The notes under the pieces: generated by a model
The model's input: only the letters and a program-made list of their open reading frames with translations
Databases searched by the model: none
What the model was told of the DNA's origin: nothing
Assembly: GCA_018644665.1 (NCBI GenBank)
Contig: JABGQA010000081.1
Location: forward strand, 1 to 64,000
DNA length: 64,000 nucleotides
DNA from: Candidatus Poribacteria bacterium
GTDB lineage: Bacteria; Poribacteria; WGA-4E; GCA-2687025
Reading direction: 5' to 3'
Made by a program: the position numbers and the translations under genes
In this document: in pieces, positions 8,905-17,792 of the stretch
Layout of the letters: every line of letters begins with the position of its first letter
Numbering within the stretch: the stretch's first letter is position 1

Positions 8905-9969
8905 TCAGCTCGCCGTCGTCCAGGCGTCGCGGAACAGCCGTATGAAGTTCCCGTGCATCACGCCTTCGACATCGCCGTCCGTGTAGCCGCGCCTGCGCAG
9001 GAGGTCCGCGACCTTCTGCAGATCGGCGATGGTGTCCAGATCGTGCGGGGTCTGCTCGGTGCCGTATCCGCCGTCGAGGTCGCTGCCGATGCCCGCGTGG
9101 CGGGCGTTGCCGGCGAGTTGGCACACGTGGTCTATGTGGTCGGCGACGGCTTCCAGGCTCACCACTTCCGGCTGCGTCCGCTCCTTCACCCAACCCTCGT
9201 GCAGCATCCACGCGTCCAGAGCCGCGCCGATGACACCTCCGCGCTCAATGACGGTCTTGAGCTGATCGTCCGTGAACTGCCGACCGCCCGACACGAGGGC
9301 GCGACAGTTGTTGTGACTGGCGAGCACGGGGCCGTCGAACGCCTCGACCGCCTCCCAGAAGGCCTGGTCCGCAAGGTGCGTCAGGTCGAGGATCATGCCG
9401 GCGTCCGCCATGGCGTCCAGGAGCGGCCCGCCAAGATCGGTGAGACCGCCTTCCGTGCCGGTGCCGTGCGCGTACGCGCTGACGCCGTAGTGCGACAGCC
9501 CGACCACACGCAGCCCATCGTCCCACCATGAACCCACCTGGTCCGGCGACACGATGGGGTCCGCGCCCTCCATGCTCAGGATCATACCGAGAGGAGCGTC
9601 CGAGCCCGGCGCCTGCCAGTCGGCGAGTTGGGCGTCGAGACCCGGCCCGTCCGTGACCATGCGAATCTTGCCCTGCGACTCCAGCACGCGGTAGTAGGCG
9701 AGTTGCCCCTGAGCATGCGCGTACGAAATCTCCTGGCAAGCGGAACCCGTCGCGTCGCTCCCGGGTCGCGCCGTGCGCGCGATCACGGTCACGACCGAGA
9801 GGCCGACTTCGGCCTTCCGCATCTCGGGAAGCGTCGTCGTTCCACGCGCGCGTCCCTTCTGGGTCATGTCCCGCTCGTGTTCCCGGATCGCGTAGACGTC
9901 GAGATCGAGGTTGCGGTCCCAGTTCAGGGCGTTCATCGCGAGATCGAGGTGGGCGTCGACAAGCAGCAT
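8905..9969 (-). CDS. Membrane dipeptidase (peptidase M19, renal dipeptidase-like)
   Basis: 354-residue zinc dipeptidase of the amidohydrolase superfamily, cleaving dipeptides including L-D and D-amino-acid-containing ones. Metal-binding residues are visible in family order: His and Asp in DAHLDLAM, Glu in SMEGADP, His in DLTHLAD, His in LASHNN and Asp in GIGSDLDGGYG. The start at 9969 has an excellent ribosome site (AGGAGGAG) and begins exactly at the first beta strand (MLLVDAHLD); the longer frame to 10092 is unlikely. It has no signal peptide, so a cytoplasmic role is inferred. It is the first gene of a two-gene operon with the APH-like kinase. Confidence 0.9.
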   Translation of the reverse strand: MLLVDAHLDLAMNALNWDRNLDLDVYAIREHERDMTQKGRARGTTTLPEMRKAEVGLSVVTVIARTARPGSDATGSACQEISYAHAQGQLAYYRVLESQGKIRMVTDGPGLDAQLADWQAPGSDAPLGMILSMEGADPIVSPDQVGSWWDDGLRVVGLSHYGVSAYAHGTGTEGGLTDLGGPLLDAMADAGMILDLTHLADQAFWEAVEAFDGPVLASHNNCRALVSGGRQFTDDQLKTVIERGGVIGAALDAWMLHEGWVKERTQPEVVSLEAVADHIDHVCQLAGNARHAGIGSDLDGGYGTEQTPHDLDTIADLQKVADLLRRRGYTDGDVEGVMHGNFIRLFRDAWTTAS

Positions 9970-10306
9970 GGCGTCTCCTCCTGTGGCCGACACTATCTCA
10001 CGGGCAGGCGCCGGAGGCACGATCATATCGCGCGCGTCGCCATCTGCCCTCCGGACGGGAAGGCACGAGGAATAGGTGCACGGATGCGCCACGGCATCCC
10101 ACTATACCCATGTCGCGTCCGTGTCGGGGAAGTGCCCGGAGCAGCCGCTGTCTCCCTACTACCAATGGGGATGCCCGGCTATTCGTATGACGACCGACGC
10201 GAAACGTGCATCCGCGCGTACGTGAGATAGGGCATACTGTGCCCCGCGGCGGGCCACGAGGCCGGCCGCGCGATCGCGCCCGTCGGCCAAGACCGGGGTG
10301 AATTGG
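9970..10306. other. Divergent intergenic region
   Basis: 337 bases between the leftward dipeptidase and the rightward outer-membrane protein. Both genes must be promoted from here, but I find no -35/-10 pair good enough to name. Confidence 0.3.
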
Positions 10307-12268
10307 ATGACCTTCGTAAGACGCGCGCTTCTGCTCGCGACGTGTATGGCCGTCGCGGGAGCCGCTCAACGAGCGCATTGCCAGGAGGTGTACAGCCTCT
10401 TCGGCAAGCTGTTTCTGTCCGGTCGCGTGGAGTACGACTTCACGCAACGTCGCGACTTCCTGAGCGATGTCGAGGATCACCACGTCGAGCAGAACGAGTT
10501 CGACTTCGACCGCATCTTCCGGCGCGGCTTCCACAGCGTGATGATCATCGAGGAGCAGTCGGGAGCCACGAAGAACATCCTCAGCCTCGGCGAGGTGCCC
10601 ACCACCTTCACGCGGCTGAGCTTCGACCAGGTCGACATGACCGGGGTGCGTTGGGACGTGCGTGGCAAGCGCACCGACTGGTCCGCCATCATGGTTCCCG
10701 GCTCCCTGAACCCGGTGATTGGGCAGGAGCACATCACGGGGTCCGGCGTCGGTCTGCGTCAGGTGACGAAGTTCTCGCGGGCCAAGTACGGCGCGGCGTG
10801 GTACTTCCGCGAGACGCCCGTCCTGTCGTTCGATGTCGAGGCCAGCTTCACGAATATCGGGCGTAAGGCCGAATTCGCGATCACCCCCAAGGGCGCGGTG
10901 ACAAAGGATCTCCGAGGACGCGCCGACGCGTCGGCCGCCGTCTACAAGGAGTTCCACACTATCGGCGACACGATCGTGCAATTGGAGGCGTTCCGCGTCG
11001 GCCCCCATTTCGACGCCTCGCGCTCCGTAGGGGACAACGACGATCAGGATCGCTACACGGACAATACGCCGCTGGACCCGCCATCGAAGATCATCCCCGG
11101 GGACCTCGACAAGAACGACAACGGCGTCTTCGACTACGAGGACGACGTCCTGCTCTTCGATGTCGACGAGGATTTCCTGGACGAAGGGGACCGCAACAAC
11201 AACGGCGTCCGCGATCAGGAAGAGAACGACAAGGACCCGAACTACGAATTCGACGCGGCGAGACGCGGCCTGCGGTTATGGCTCACCCGGCGGAAGTCCA
11301 CGCGCGACACGGCCACGGACGTCGACCTTGGCGTGCGCTACGAGACCACCCTCGGCGACGAGGATGTCACGCCGCACGCGACGGCGACGAAGCTCTTCTC
11401 GAACATCGAGCACCGCCGAACCGTCGGGAAGGCTTCTGTGCTACAGCTCGACAACGAGTTGAAGTACGTGCGAGACGCCATCCCCGACGAGACGTGGTAC
11501 TTCGCTGCGCGGCTGAGCCCAGCAGAGGCACTGGCATATCGCACGCTCCCAGCCACGGCGGCCCTCGAAGCGGCCGGCGAGATCGGCTTCCTGGAGTTCG
11601 AGGACGTCACCGAGGTGGAGCGCAGACGCCGCGACCCGATTTCAATGCAGAACGACGTCATCAACACCACGAAGCTCACGTGGGAGTACTCGGGGATACG
11701 GCAGTTCGTGGCGACCGCCCGCGCGAAGCTGCAATACGATCTGGACATCGACGGCGAAGACGAGCAGTACGAGGTGGGCATCGTGAAGGCGCGCTACACG
11801 TTCCGCCCCTCGAAGAAGCTCGAGGTCAGCCCGATGCTGAAATACACGGTCCGCAACGGATTCCGGCGGGACGAGGCGCGGCTGGAAGATGTCGCCGTCG
11901 CGCCGTTCGTGATCGGCGACGACGGAATCGAGGTTCCGAGCGGCGTGGAGCGCGTCCGCCTGCGGCGCATCGACGAGACGGACGTGCGCGACATGGCGAC
12001 GGCTGTCATCCTACGCGTCGAGAACCAGTTCACGCCGACCATCCGCCTGACCGGCGGTGTGCAACTGCTCCTGTTCGACGATCTCCTCGAAGACGACAAC
12101 GACTTCATCCGACAGGCTGTGCTCGCGGAGATGGAGAAGAGCTTCCAGGCGTACAACCGGGATATGTTCCTGCACATCGGCGCGCGCTACATCGATCAGC
12201 GCGCTCGAGGCGACTTGAACGACGCGAACTTCATGGAGACGTTCGTGCGCGTCTTCGCGAAGTTCTAA
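10307..12268 (+). CDS. Putative outer-membrane beta-barrel protein with acidic EF-hand-like loops
   Basis: About 653 residues. A signal peptide (FVRRALLLATCMAVAGAAQRAHC) is followed by alternating amphipathic strands rich in aromatic and charged residues, ending in VRVFAKF with a terminal aromatic as in outer-membrane barrels. Around residues 265-310 is an acidic insertion with two calcium-loop-like motifs (DKNDNGVFDYEDD and DRNNNGVRDQEEN). I chose the ATG at 10307 because GGGGTG lies seven bases upstream; a GTG at 10298 is in frame. The family is not one I can name; the long barrel suggests a porin or TonB-independent transport or biogenesis role. A Cys-rich protein gene follows 20 bases downstream and may be cotranscribed. 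Confidence 0.65.
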   Translation: MTFVRRALLLATCMAVAGAAQRAHCQEVYSLFGKLFLSGRVEYDFTQRRDFLSDVEDHHVEQNEFDFDRIFRRGFHSVMIIEEQSGATKNILSLGEVPTTFTRLSFDQVDMTGVRWDVRGKRTDWSAIMVPGSLNPVIGQEHITGSGVGLRQVTKFSRAKYGAAWYFRETPVLSFDVEASFTNIGRKAEFAITPKGAVTKDLRGRADASAAVYKEFHTIGDTIVQLEAFRVGPHFDASRSVGDNDDQDRYTDNTPLDPPSKIIPGDLDKNDNGVFDYEDDVLLFDVDEDFLDEGDRNNNGVRDQEENDKDPNYEFDAARRGLRLWLTRRKSTRDTATDVDLGVRYETTLGDEDVTPHATATKLFSNIEHRRTVGKASVLQLDNELKYVRDAIPDETWYFAARLSPAEALAYRTLPATAALEAAGEIGFLEFEDVTEVERRRRDPISMQNDVINTTKLTWEYSGIRQFVATARAKLQYDLDIDGEDEQYEVGIVKARYTFRPSKKLEVSPMLKYTVRNGFRRDEARLEDVAVAPFVIGDDGIEVPSGVERVRLRRIDETDVRDMATAVILRVENQFTPTIRLTGGVQLLLFDDLLEDDNDFIRQAVLAEMEKSFQAYNRDMFLHIGARYIDQRARGDLNDANFMETFVRVFAKF

Positions 12269-12288
12269 CGAGGATCTGGACCGGCCGC

Positions 12289-12951
12289 ATGGCCAATCTT
12301 GCGACGATCAGCAGGTCGGAGTTTCTCCGGCTCCTGGGCATCTCGGGCGTGGCGTTCGCGCTTGGGGAGACGACGGCGTCGGGCACTCCGGGCGACGTGC
12401 GGTGCCAACTGACGCCTAACGTGCTGCTCGCCGGCCGCCGCAACGCCTTCCGCGCCCGGGTGTCTGGCATCGACGGTACGGCGCTGGACGCGTCCTGCAT
12501 GGGTCTGCGTGGCGTCGGACGGGCAAGCGGGCGAGGCGAGGTCACGCTGGACTTCGACGGAGTCGTGCGGCCGTCGCTGGATGCCGCCGTGGCGATCACG
12601 CGCGTCGCAATAGACGGCCCGGACTTCCGTGGTCATGCGCCGGCCATGCTCCTGCGGCCGGAGGAATGCCTGATCTACCGGACGAGCGTCCGCGGGCGCA
12701 AGGCATGTCGGGCATGTCGGGACCACGCGGCGAATGTCGTGTACGCATCGCGGGACGCGGCCGAGGCGGGGCGCTGCCACTCGCGGTGCCGCTGTCCGAT
12801 CGTGTCGGAGAAGGTCCATTGGGAGGTCTTCGCGCGCGCCTTCTGGCCGACGGGGCCGGGAGCGGGCGTTCGCCACGACCGCCGATGGGGGTGGCCTGCG
12901 CCGGAGCCGCCTGGACTCGCGCTGCAACCAGTTTCGGGACCAAGGGGGTAA
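12289..12951 (+). CDS. Secreted (Tat-like) protein with a C-terminal Cys/His cluster; 3' end formed by a repeat
   Basis: 220 residues. The N-terminus SRSEFLRLLGISGVAFALG resembles a Tat signal but has only one of the twin arginines. The middle is beta-rich. Towards the end is a metal-ligand-rich segment (CRACRDHAANVVYASR and RCHSRCRCP) of the CxxC...H...CHxxCxC type. The last 40 or so codons, including the TAA at 12949-12951, lie inside copy A of the 250-base repeat. The same reading frame in copy B encodes a very similar peptide ending VSGPRG, so the native C-terminus was probably replaced by the element. It starts 20 bases after the barrel gene. The function is unknown; a metal- or cofactor-binding partner of the barrel is only a guess. 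Confidence 0.55.
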   Translation: MANLATISRSEFLRLLGISGVAFALGETTASGTPGDVRCQLTPNVLLAGRRNAFRARVSGIDGTALDASCMGLRGVGRASGRGEVTLDFDGVVRPSLDAAVAITRVAIDGPDFRGHAPAMLLRPEECLIYRTSVRGRKACRACRDHAANVVYASRDAAEAGRCHSRCRCPIVSEKVHWEVFARAFWPTGPGAGVRHDRRWGWPAPEPPGLALQPVSGPRG

Positions 12952-13078
12952 TACCCGGGCTCCTGCCCGTCAGGACGCCTCGGGGGCTGAGTCGCGCTGT
13001 CGTCATCTGCACTGCTCGCTCATTCGAGCAGTGCAAGAGTGGTTTTTGCCCGACTCGGCCTCTCCTCTTCGTTCGCTA
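12831..13078. repeat. Structured direct repeat, copy A
   Basis: About 248 bases repeated imperfectly 299 bases downstream. Ordered inverted repeats inside are GGGT/ACCC around TAATACCC (near 12945), CCTG/CAGG (near 12962-12974), a long-range stem GCTGAGTCG (12986-12994) with CGACTCGGC (13051-13059), and an apical hairpin GCACTGCTCG (13009-13018) with CGAGCAGTGC (13025-13034), ten perfect pairs. It overlaps the 3' end of the upstream coding gene and is followed by a pyrimidine-rich tail. The element type is unknown to me. Confidence 0.75.
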
Positions 13079-13128
13079 GCGGGATGGAGCTACTCGAGCA
13101 TGCGACAGAACGTGCGTTGCGACGACTT

Positions 13129-13377
13129 GGCGCGCGCCTTCCGGGCTAAGGGGCCGGGAGCAGGCGTCCTCCGCGACCGCCGATGGGGGCGGCCTGCGCC
13201 GGCGCCGGTCGGACTCGCGCTGCAAGCAGTTTCAGGACCAAGGGGGTAATACCCGAGACTCCTGCCAGTCAGGACGCCTCGGGGGCTGAGTCGCGCTGTC
13301 GTCATCTGCACTCGGCGTGCATACGCCGAGTACAAGAGTGGTTTTAGCCCGACTCGGCCTCTCTTTTTCGTTCGCCT
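13129..13377. repeat. Structured direct repeat, copy B
   Basis: Second copy. Long blocks are identical to copy A (for example 13283-13310 against 12984-13011). The apical hairpin differs: CTCGGCGT (13311-13318), loop GCAT, ACGCCGAG (13323-13330), eight perfect pairs. Relative to copy A three stem pairs have changed on both sides (G-C to C-G, C-G to G-C, T-A to G-C), which is compensatory change. The long-range stem GCTGAGTCG (13285-13293) with CGACTCGGC (13350-13358) is unchanged. The minus strand of both copies reads VQMTTARLSPRGVLTGRS, most likely just a consequence of DNA conservation. Confidence 0.75.
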
Positions 13378-13404
13378 CATCGTTCGCCCCATCGTTCGCC
13401 TAGG
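13369..13404. repeat. Three tandem copies of a 12-base unit
   Basis: CGTTCGCCTCAT, CGTTCGCCCCAT and CGTTCGCCTAGG follow one another immediately before the ribosome site of the Reg_prop lipoprotein gene. The first unit overlaps the end of repeat copy B. Confidence 0.7.
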
Positions 13405-13422
13405 GGAGGGAGCCAACCGCCC

Positions 13423-16400
13423 ATGCGACGCGCCTTTGCCCAAGCGCTGCTCCTCATGTTCGCCGCCGCCATCGCGGGTTGTTCGTCGCATCCGTCCGCG
13501 TCTGCGCCCAACACGGCTCCCGAGCCCGCGCCCGCCGCGTCGAAGGCCGACACCCAACGGACGCTTATCAGCAACCGCGTCCGCGCGATTTCGGCCGACG
13601 CGACGAACGTGTGGATTGCCACGGACAAGGGTGTGTCCAGGCTAACGCGCGCCACCGGCCTATGGAGGCACTACACGCAGGACGACGGTCTCGAATCCGA
13701 CGACGTTCGCGATGTCGTCGCCGACGAGCGCGCGGTGTGGTTCGGCACACGGGCGGGCGTGAACGTCTACGACGTGCAGGCGGGCACCTGGCGCACGTTC
13801 CAGGAGCGAGAGGGCGTCGGCGCCAACGACATCAACAAGATCGCGCTCGACGACCAGTACGTGTGGGTCGGAACCGCCCACAACGGCGTCAGCCGGTACG
13901 ACCGCCGCACGGAGAGCTGGGCGGTGCGGAACCGCGATGACGGCCTGTCGCAGGACGGGGTGACGGCGCTGGCCGTCGGTCGAGACTCGGTGTGGGTGGG
14001 CACGTACCGCGGGGCCAATCGCTACGACAGCACCACCGATTCGTGGAACGTCTACCAGCGGCAGGACGGCCTGGTAGAGGGCGCAACAGCCGCCATCGGC
14101 ATCGCCGACAACCTCGTCTGGCTGGGCTCGGAAGAGAGTGGCATCAGCGTCTACGACGAGGTAAACCGATCCTTCGTGCAGACGTTCACGAAGTCCGACC
14201 TGCTAAACAGCGACGATATCACGGCGATCGTGAGTGACGGCTCCAGCATCTGGATCGGCGCCGGCAACGGGGGCGCTCAGCGATACATCCGCGCTGTCGA
14301 CTCGTGGATTCAGTACACCACCGACGACGGGCTTGCCAGCAACCACGTGAGCGCCATCGCCGTCCACGGTGATGAGGTGTGGCTAGGGACACGAGACAAC
14401 GGCGTCAGCGTCTACGACAAGGTCCGCAACCGGTGGACGCATTATGCCAAGACGGACTCCCCGCCCGAGGAGGAGATCGTCGACATCGCCGAGGACGCCG
14501 CCGGGGCCGTGTGGCTCGCGACGCCACGAGGTTTGTACCGCCACGACCCCTCGGCGGACGCATGGACGCGCTTCGGGAAGAGAGACGGCCTGCCCACCGA
14601 GAACATCACAGCCGTGGAGACGCGCGACGACACGCTGTGGGTAGGCACATCGCGTGGTCTGGCGGAGGCCCGTTGGCGCGACGGGGCCCTCGTCGTCGAG
14701 GACATCGTGGCTAGCGGACGCTACGTTACGGCACTCGCCCGCACGACCGATGGGCTCTACATCGGCGCCAATGACGGCCTGTATCTACGCGACGCAGAAG
14801 GCGGCGAGCGCGCGGTGGCTGGCGGCGAAGGCGGCCCGGTACGCTTCCTGACGGCAGGTGAACGCGGCATCTGGGTGGGCGCTGAAGGCGGCGCCTACGT
14901 GGCGGGCTCTGAGCCCGGCCCTCTGACCCGCATATGGACTCGTAGCCCGGTCAATGACATGACGGAGGCGAATGGAGCGGCATGGCTCGCGACGGACGAT
15001 GGTCTGGCCCGGCACGACCTGGAAACGCGGGTCACGATCGTCCCCGTCGGCGAGCGTCATAAGGTGACCAGCGTCGCTCTCGCCGCGGACGGGAAGACCA
15101 TCTGGGTCGGGTCGCCTGCCGGCTTGGCCTCGGTGGATACCACTCCTGGCGCTGCGCTGCAGGTCGACGCCGGGCCGGTCGCGGGACGGTCGGTCCGCTC
15201 GCTCGCGCCATCCGCTGACGGCGGCGTATGGGTAGGGACAACCAACGGCCTCACGCAAGTCGATCCGACCGACAGGGTGATAAGCCACGAAGCCTTCGCC
15301 GTCCGAGACCCCCTCGTCGAAGACAGCGCCGCGCACATCACGTACGACGGCGACTATATCTGGTTCTCGAACTGGTCGAAGTCGGTCAACGGCGCGATCG
15401 TGCGGCACGACCGTCGTGACGGCACGTGGCGCCGCTTCACCCGCGAGACGATCCTCGGCGGCACGCGCGTGAAGGCGCCTACCGAGGTGAAGCGCATCGT
15501 CGCCGTCAACGGACGCGTCTGGTTCGCGACGGACTACGGCGTGCTGCGGTACGACCACGCCTCTGATGGCTGGCGTCACTACACGAGGGCCGACGGTCTA
15601 CAGTCGAACAACGTCCGCACGCTGGCCGTCTCGGAGAACGTGGCATGGGTCGCGTCGGAGTTCTCGACGCGCGTGAGCCGGCTCGACATCGCGACCGACG
15701 AGTGGTCGCGCTTCCGCCCGTCGCGTCTCATCCACCCGCGCAACTACATCTACGAGATGAGCGCGGACTCAGACGGCGTGTGGCTCACGCTGAGTTCGTC
15801 GGGCGTGCGATGGTTCGGCGAGGATGGCTCCGAGACCGTCCACATGAAGGAGGACGGCCTCGCGCAGACCGGCGCCCGGTGGATCGAAGTCGAGGGCGAC
15901 CGCGTATGGGTCGCGCACTGGAACGGCCGAGGGAACGGCGCGCTGTCCATGTACGACAAGCAGGCGGGCGCCTGGACTGTCTACTCTGACGGCGACGTGC
16001 TCGAGCAGGACTTCGTCTCCAAGGTGGTCGTCGGCGATGAGTATGTGTGGATCCTGTACGACGACTGGCAGGAAGGCAGCGTCACCAGCTACAACCGCCG
16101 CACCGGCGAGTGGCTCACGATCCGCCCACGTCGGGAGTGGGGAGCGCAGATCGTCGAGGCGTGGGAAGGGGGCGCTTATGTGTGGCTCGCGGCCGCGCAA
16201 GGGGGCGTGTTCCGCTACCATCTTGCCTCGGGCACATGGGCTCGGTTCAGCGAGGACAACGCGCTTCCCATCAGCGTCGTCGGCGAACGCGGGCTGAACG
16301 GCGACGATACCTACGTGTGGCTCGCCACGCCCGCCGGCATCGCCCGGTACGACATAGCGGCCTGGCGCTGGATGACGTTCAGAAGCCGCGAGCAGATGAC

Positions 16401-17589
16401 CGGCACGGAGGTCCGGGCCCTCGCGGTCGACGAACGGTACGTCTGGACCGGCACGAGCGAGGGCATCTCGCGCTACGACAAGCTCTACGGAGTGTGGGAG
16501 CCGGTGCGTCCCCCGTGGCAGGACATCCGGCACGTCCGCGCGCTAACCGTAGACCCCCGCTACCTATGGGTCGGCACGGGCGAGGGCGCGTACCGGTACG
16601 ACAAGACCACCGACCGATGGTGGTCCTTCCGCTTCTGGAACGGCCTTCCGAGCGACACGGTGACCGCCATCGCGGTCGACGAGACGGACGTGTGGATGGG
16701 CACGACACGCGGCGTGGGGAAATTCACGCGCCTTTCCGACGATCGCAACGCCTGGGTGGCGCACACGTCGGCGATGGAACTGACGGCGGACGAGCTAGAC
16801 CGCGAATACTCCGAGACGCTGGTGTACAACGACGTGTGGTCCATCGCCGCGCAGGGCGATGAGGTGTGGATCGGTACGCGGTTGGGAGCCAGCCAGTACG
16901 ACGACCGGCGGGATCTGTGGCGCACGTTCACGACTGCGAACGGGCTCGCCGACAACCACATCAGCGCCGTCTGCGTCGACGACACGGACGTCTACTTCGC
17001 GCACAACGCCGGCGTCTCGGTGTACCACACGGACACGGACTCATGGGACGCGTACGCCAATACCGGTGGTGGCCCGCTCGCGAGTTCGCGCATAACGTCG
17101 GCCGTGGTTGGCGGCAGCGCCATCTGGTTCGGCACGTACGACGCGGGCGCCATGCGCTTCGACAAGGCCACACGTGAGTGGACACGACTGAGCGTGGCCG
17201 ACGGCCTCCCGCACGACAACGTCCTGTCTCTCGCTGTGGACGGCCCGGTGCTGTGGCTCGGGACGCAGCTCGGTCTCGCACGGTACGACACGCGTACTCA
17301 GGGAGTGGCGACGTTCACGCCGTACGGCGACTCCGAGGATCTGCGCTACATGGTCGTCACGACCGGCCCGGACGACGCGCCCGTGGGAGGCGCCGACGCG
17401 CCGGAGGGGTACAACGGGCCCGTCGTCGGCAACCGCCAAAGCCGGAAGTACCATCTCCCAGGCTCTCCGACCGCCGAGTTGGTGAAGCCTTCGAACCGCG
17501 TGGCGCTCGGTACCGTCCGCGAGGCGGAGGAAGCGGGCTACGTGCGTGCGGGGAACTTCGCGGAGCCCGGCGCTGAGCCGACGCGGTAG
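13423..17589 (+). CDS. Giant Reg_prop (two-component-regulator propeller-like) repeat lipoprotein
   Basis: 1388 residues. The signal peptide ends in the lipobox AAAIAGC, so the protein is exported and lipidated. Almost the whole mature chain is made of roughly 40-residue repeats of the type VWIGTxxGVSRYD...W..YTxxDGL, which build seven-bladed propellers in the sensory part of hybrid two-component kinases. There are enough units for several propellers. No transmembrane segment, histidine kinase or response domain follows, unlike the best-known relatives, so this is a stand-alone periplasmic or surface propeller protein. The start follows GGGGAGGGAG. The C-terminal 80 residues are low-complexity. 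Likely roles are ligand or polysaccharide binding, or a protein-interaction scaffold; none is proved. Confidence 0.82.
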   Translation: MRRAFAQALLLMFAAAIAGCSSHPSASAPNTAPEPAPAASKADTQRTLISNRVRAISADATNVWIATDKGVSRLTRATGLWRHYTQDDGLESDDVRDVVADERAVWFGTRAGVNVYDVQAGTWRTFQEREGVGANDINKIALDDQYVWVGTAHNGVSRYDRRTESWAVRNRDDGLSQDGVTALAVGRDSVWVGTYRGANRYDSTTDSWNVYQRQDGLVEGATAAIGIADNLVWLGSEESGISVYDEVNRSFVQTFTKSDLLNSDDITAIVSDGSSIWIGAGNGGAQRYIRAVDSWIQYTTDDGLASNHVSAIAVHGDEVWLGTRDNGVSVYDKVRNRWTHYAKTDSPPEEEIVDIAEDAAGAVWLATPRGLYRHDPSADAWTRFGKRDGLPTENITAVETRDDTLWVGTSRGLAEARWRDGALVVEDIVASGRYVTALARTTDGLYIGANDGLYLRDAEGGERAVAGGEGGPVRFLTAGERGIWVGAEGGAYVAGSEPGPLTRIWTRSPVNDMTEANGAAWLATDDGLARHDLETRVTIVPVGERHKVTSVALAADGKTIWVGSPAGLASVDTTPGAALQVDAGPVAGRSVRSLAPSADGGVWVGTTNGLTQVDPTDRVISHEAFAVRDPLVEDSAAHITYDGDYIWFSNWSKSVNGAIVRHDRRDGTWRRFTRETILGGTRVKAPTEVKRIVAVNGRVWFATDYGVLRYDHASDGWRHYTRADGLQSNNVRTLAVSENVAWVASEFSTRVSRLDIATDEWSRFRPSRLIHPRNYIYEMSADSDGVWLTLSSSGVRWFGEDGSETVHMKEDGLAQTGARWIEVEGDRVWVAHWNGRGNGALSMYDKQAGAWTVYSDGDVLEQDFVSKVVVGDEYVWILYDDWQEGSVTSYNRRTGEWLTIRPRREWGAQIVEAWEGGAYVWLAAAQGGVFRYHLASGTWARFSEDNALPISVVGERGLNGDDTYVWLATPAGIARYDIAAWRWMTFRSREQMTGTEVRALAVDERYVWTGTSEGISRYDKLYGVWEPVRPPWQDIRHVRALTVDPRYLWVGTGEGAYRYDKTTDRWWSFRFWNGLPSDTVTAIAVDETDVWMGTTRGVGKFTRLSDDRNAWVAHTSAMELTADELDREYSETLVYNDVWSIAAQGDEVWIGTRLGASQYDDRRDLWRTFTTANGLADNHISAVCVDDTDVYFAHNAGVSVYHTDTDSWDAYANTGGGPLASSRITSAVVGGSAIWFGTYDAGAMRFDKATREWTRLSVADGLPHDNVLSLAVDGPVLWLGTQLGLARYDTRTQGVATFTPYGDSEDLRYMVVTTGPDDAPVGGADAPEGYNGPVVGNRQSRKYHLPGSPTAELVKPSNRVALGTVREAEEAGYVRAGNFAEPGAEPTR

Positions 17590-17792
17590 AGCCGCGTGTC
17601 CCGACCCCTACAGAACACACCCGGCCCAGCGCGTTTGCCTATGTTTGCCCCGGAAGCTAGCCTGCCTGGGAGTAGCCAGTGGCGCCTCGGCGCCGGGGTC
17701 GTCCTACATGTGCCCGCGGCCGTCGCGACTCGACCTCAGAACCACAGTCGTCCCTGCCGAATCCGGGGTCGAGGATGTGCAAGGAATCCGGG

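Noticed and set aside
9998-11008. Minus-strand frame of 336 codons across the barrel gene start
   Set aside because: Overlaps the N-terminus of a real secreted protein on the other strand and shows no family motif.
12596-13557. Minus-strand frames carrying VQMTTARLSPRGVLTGRS in both repeat copies
   Set aside because: Conservation follows from the DNA repeat; the frames start with no ribosome site and overlap genes on the other strand.
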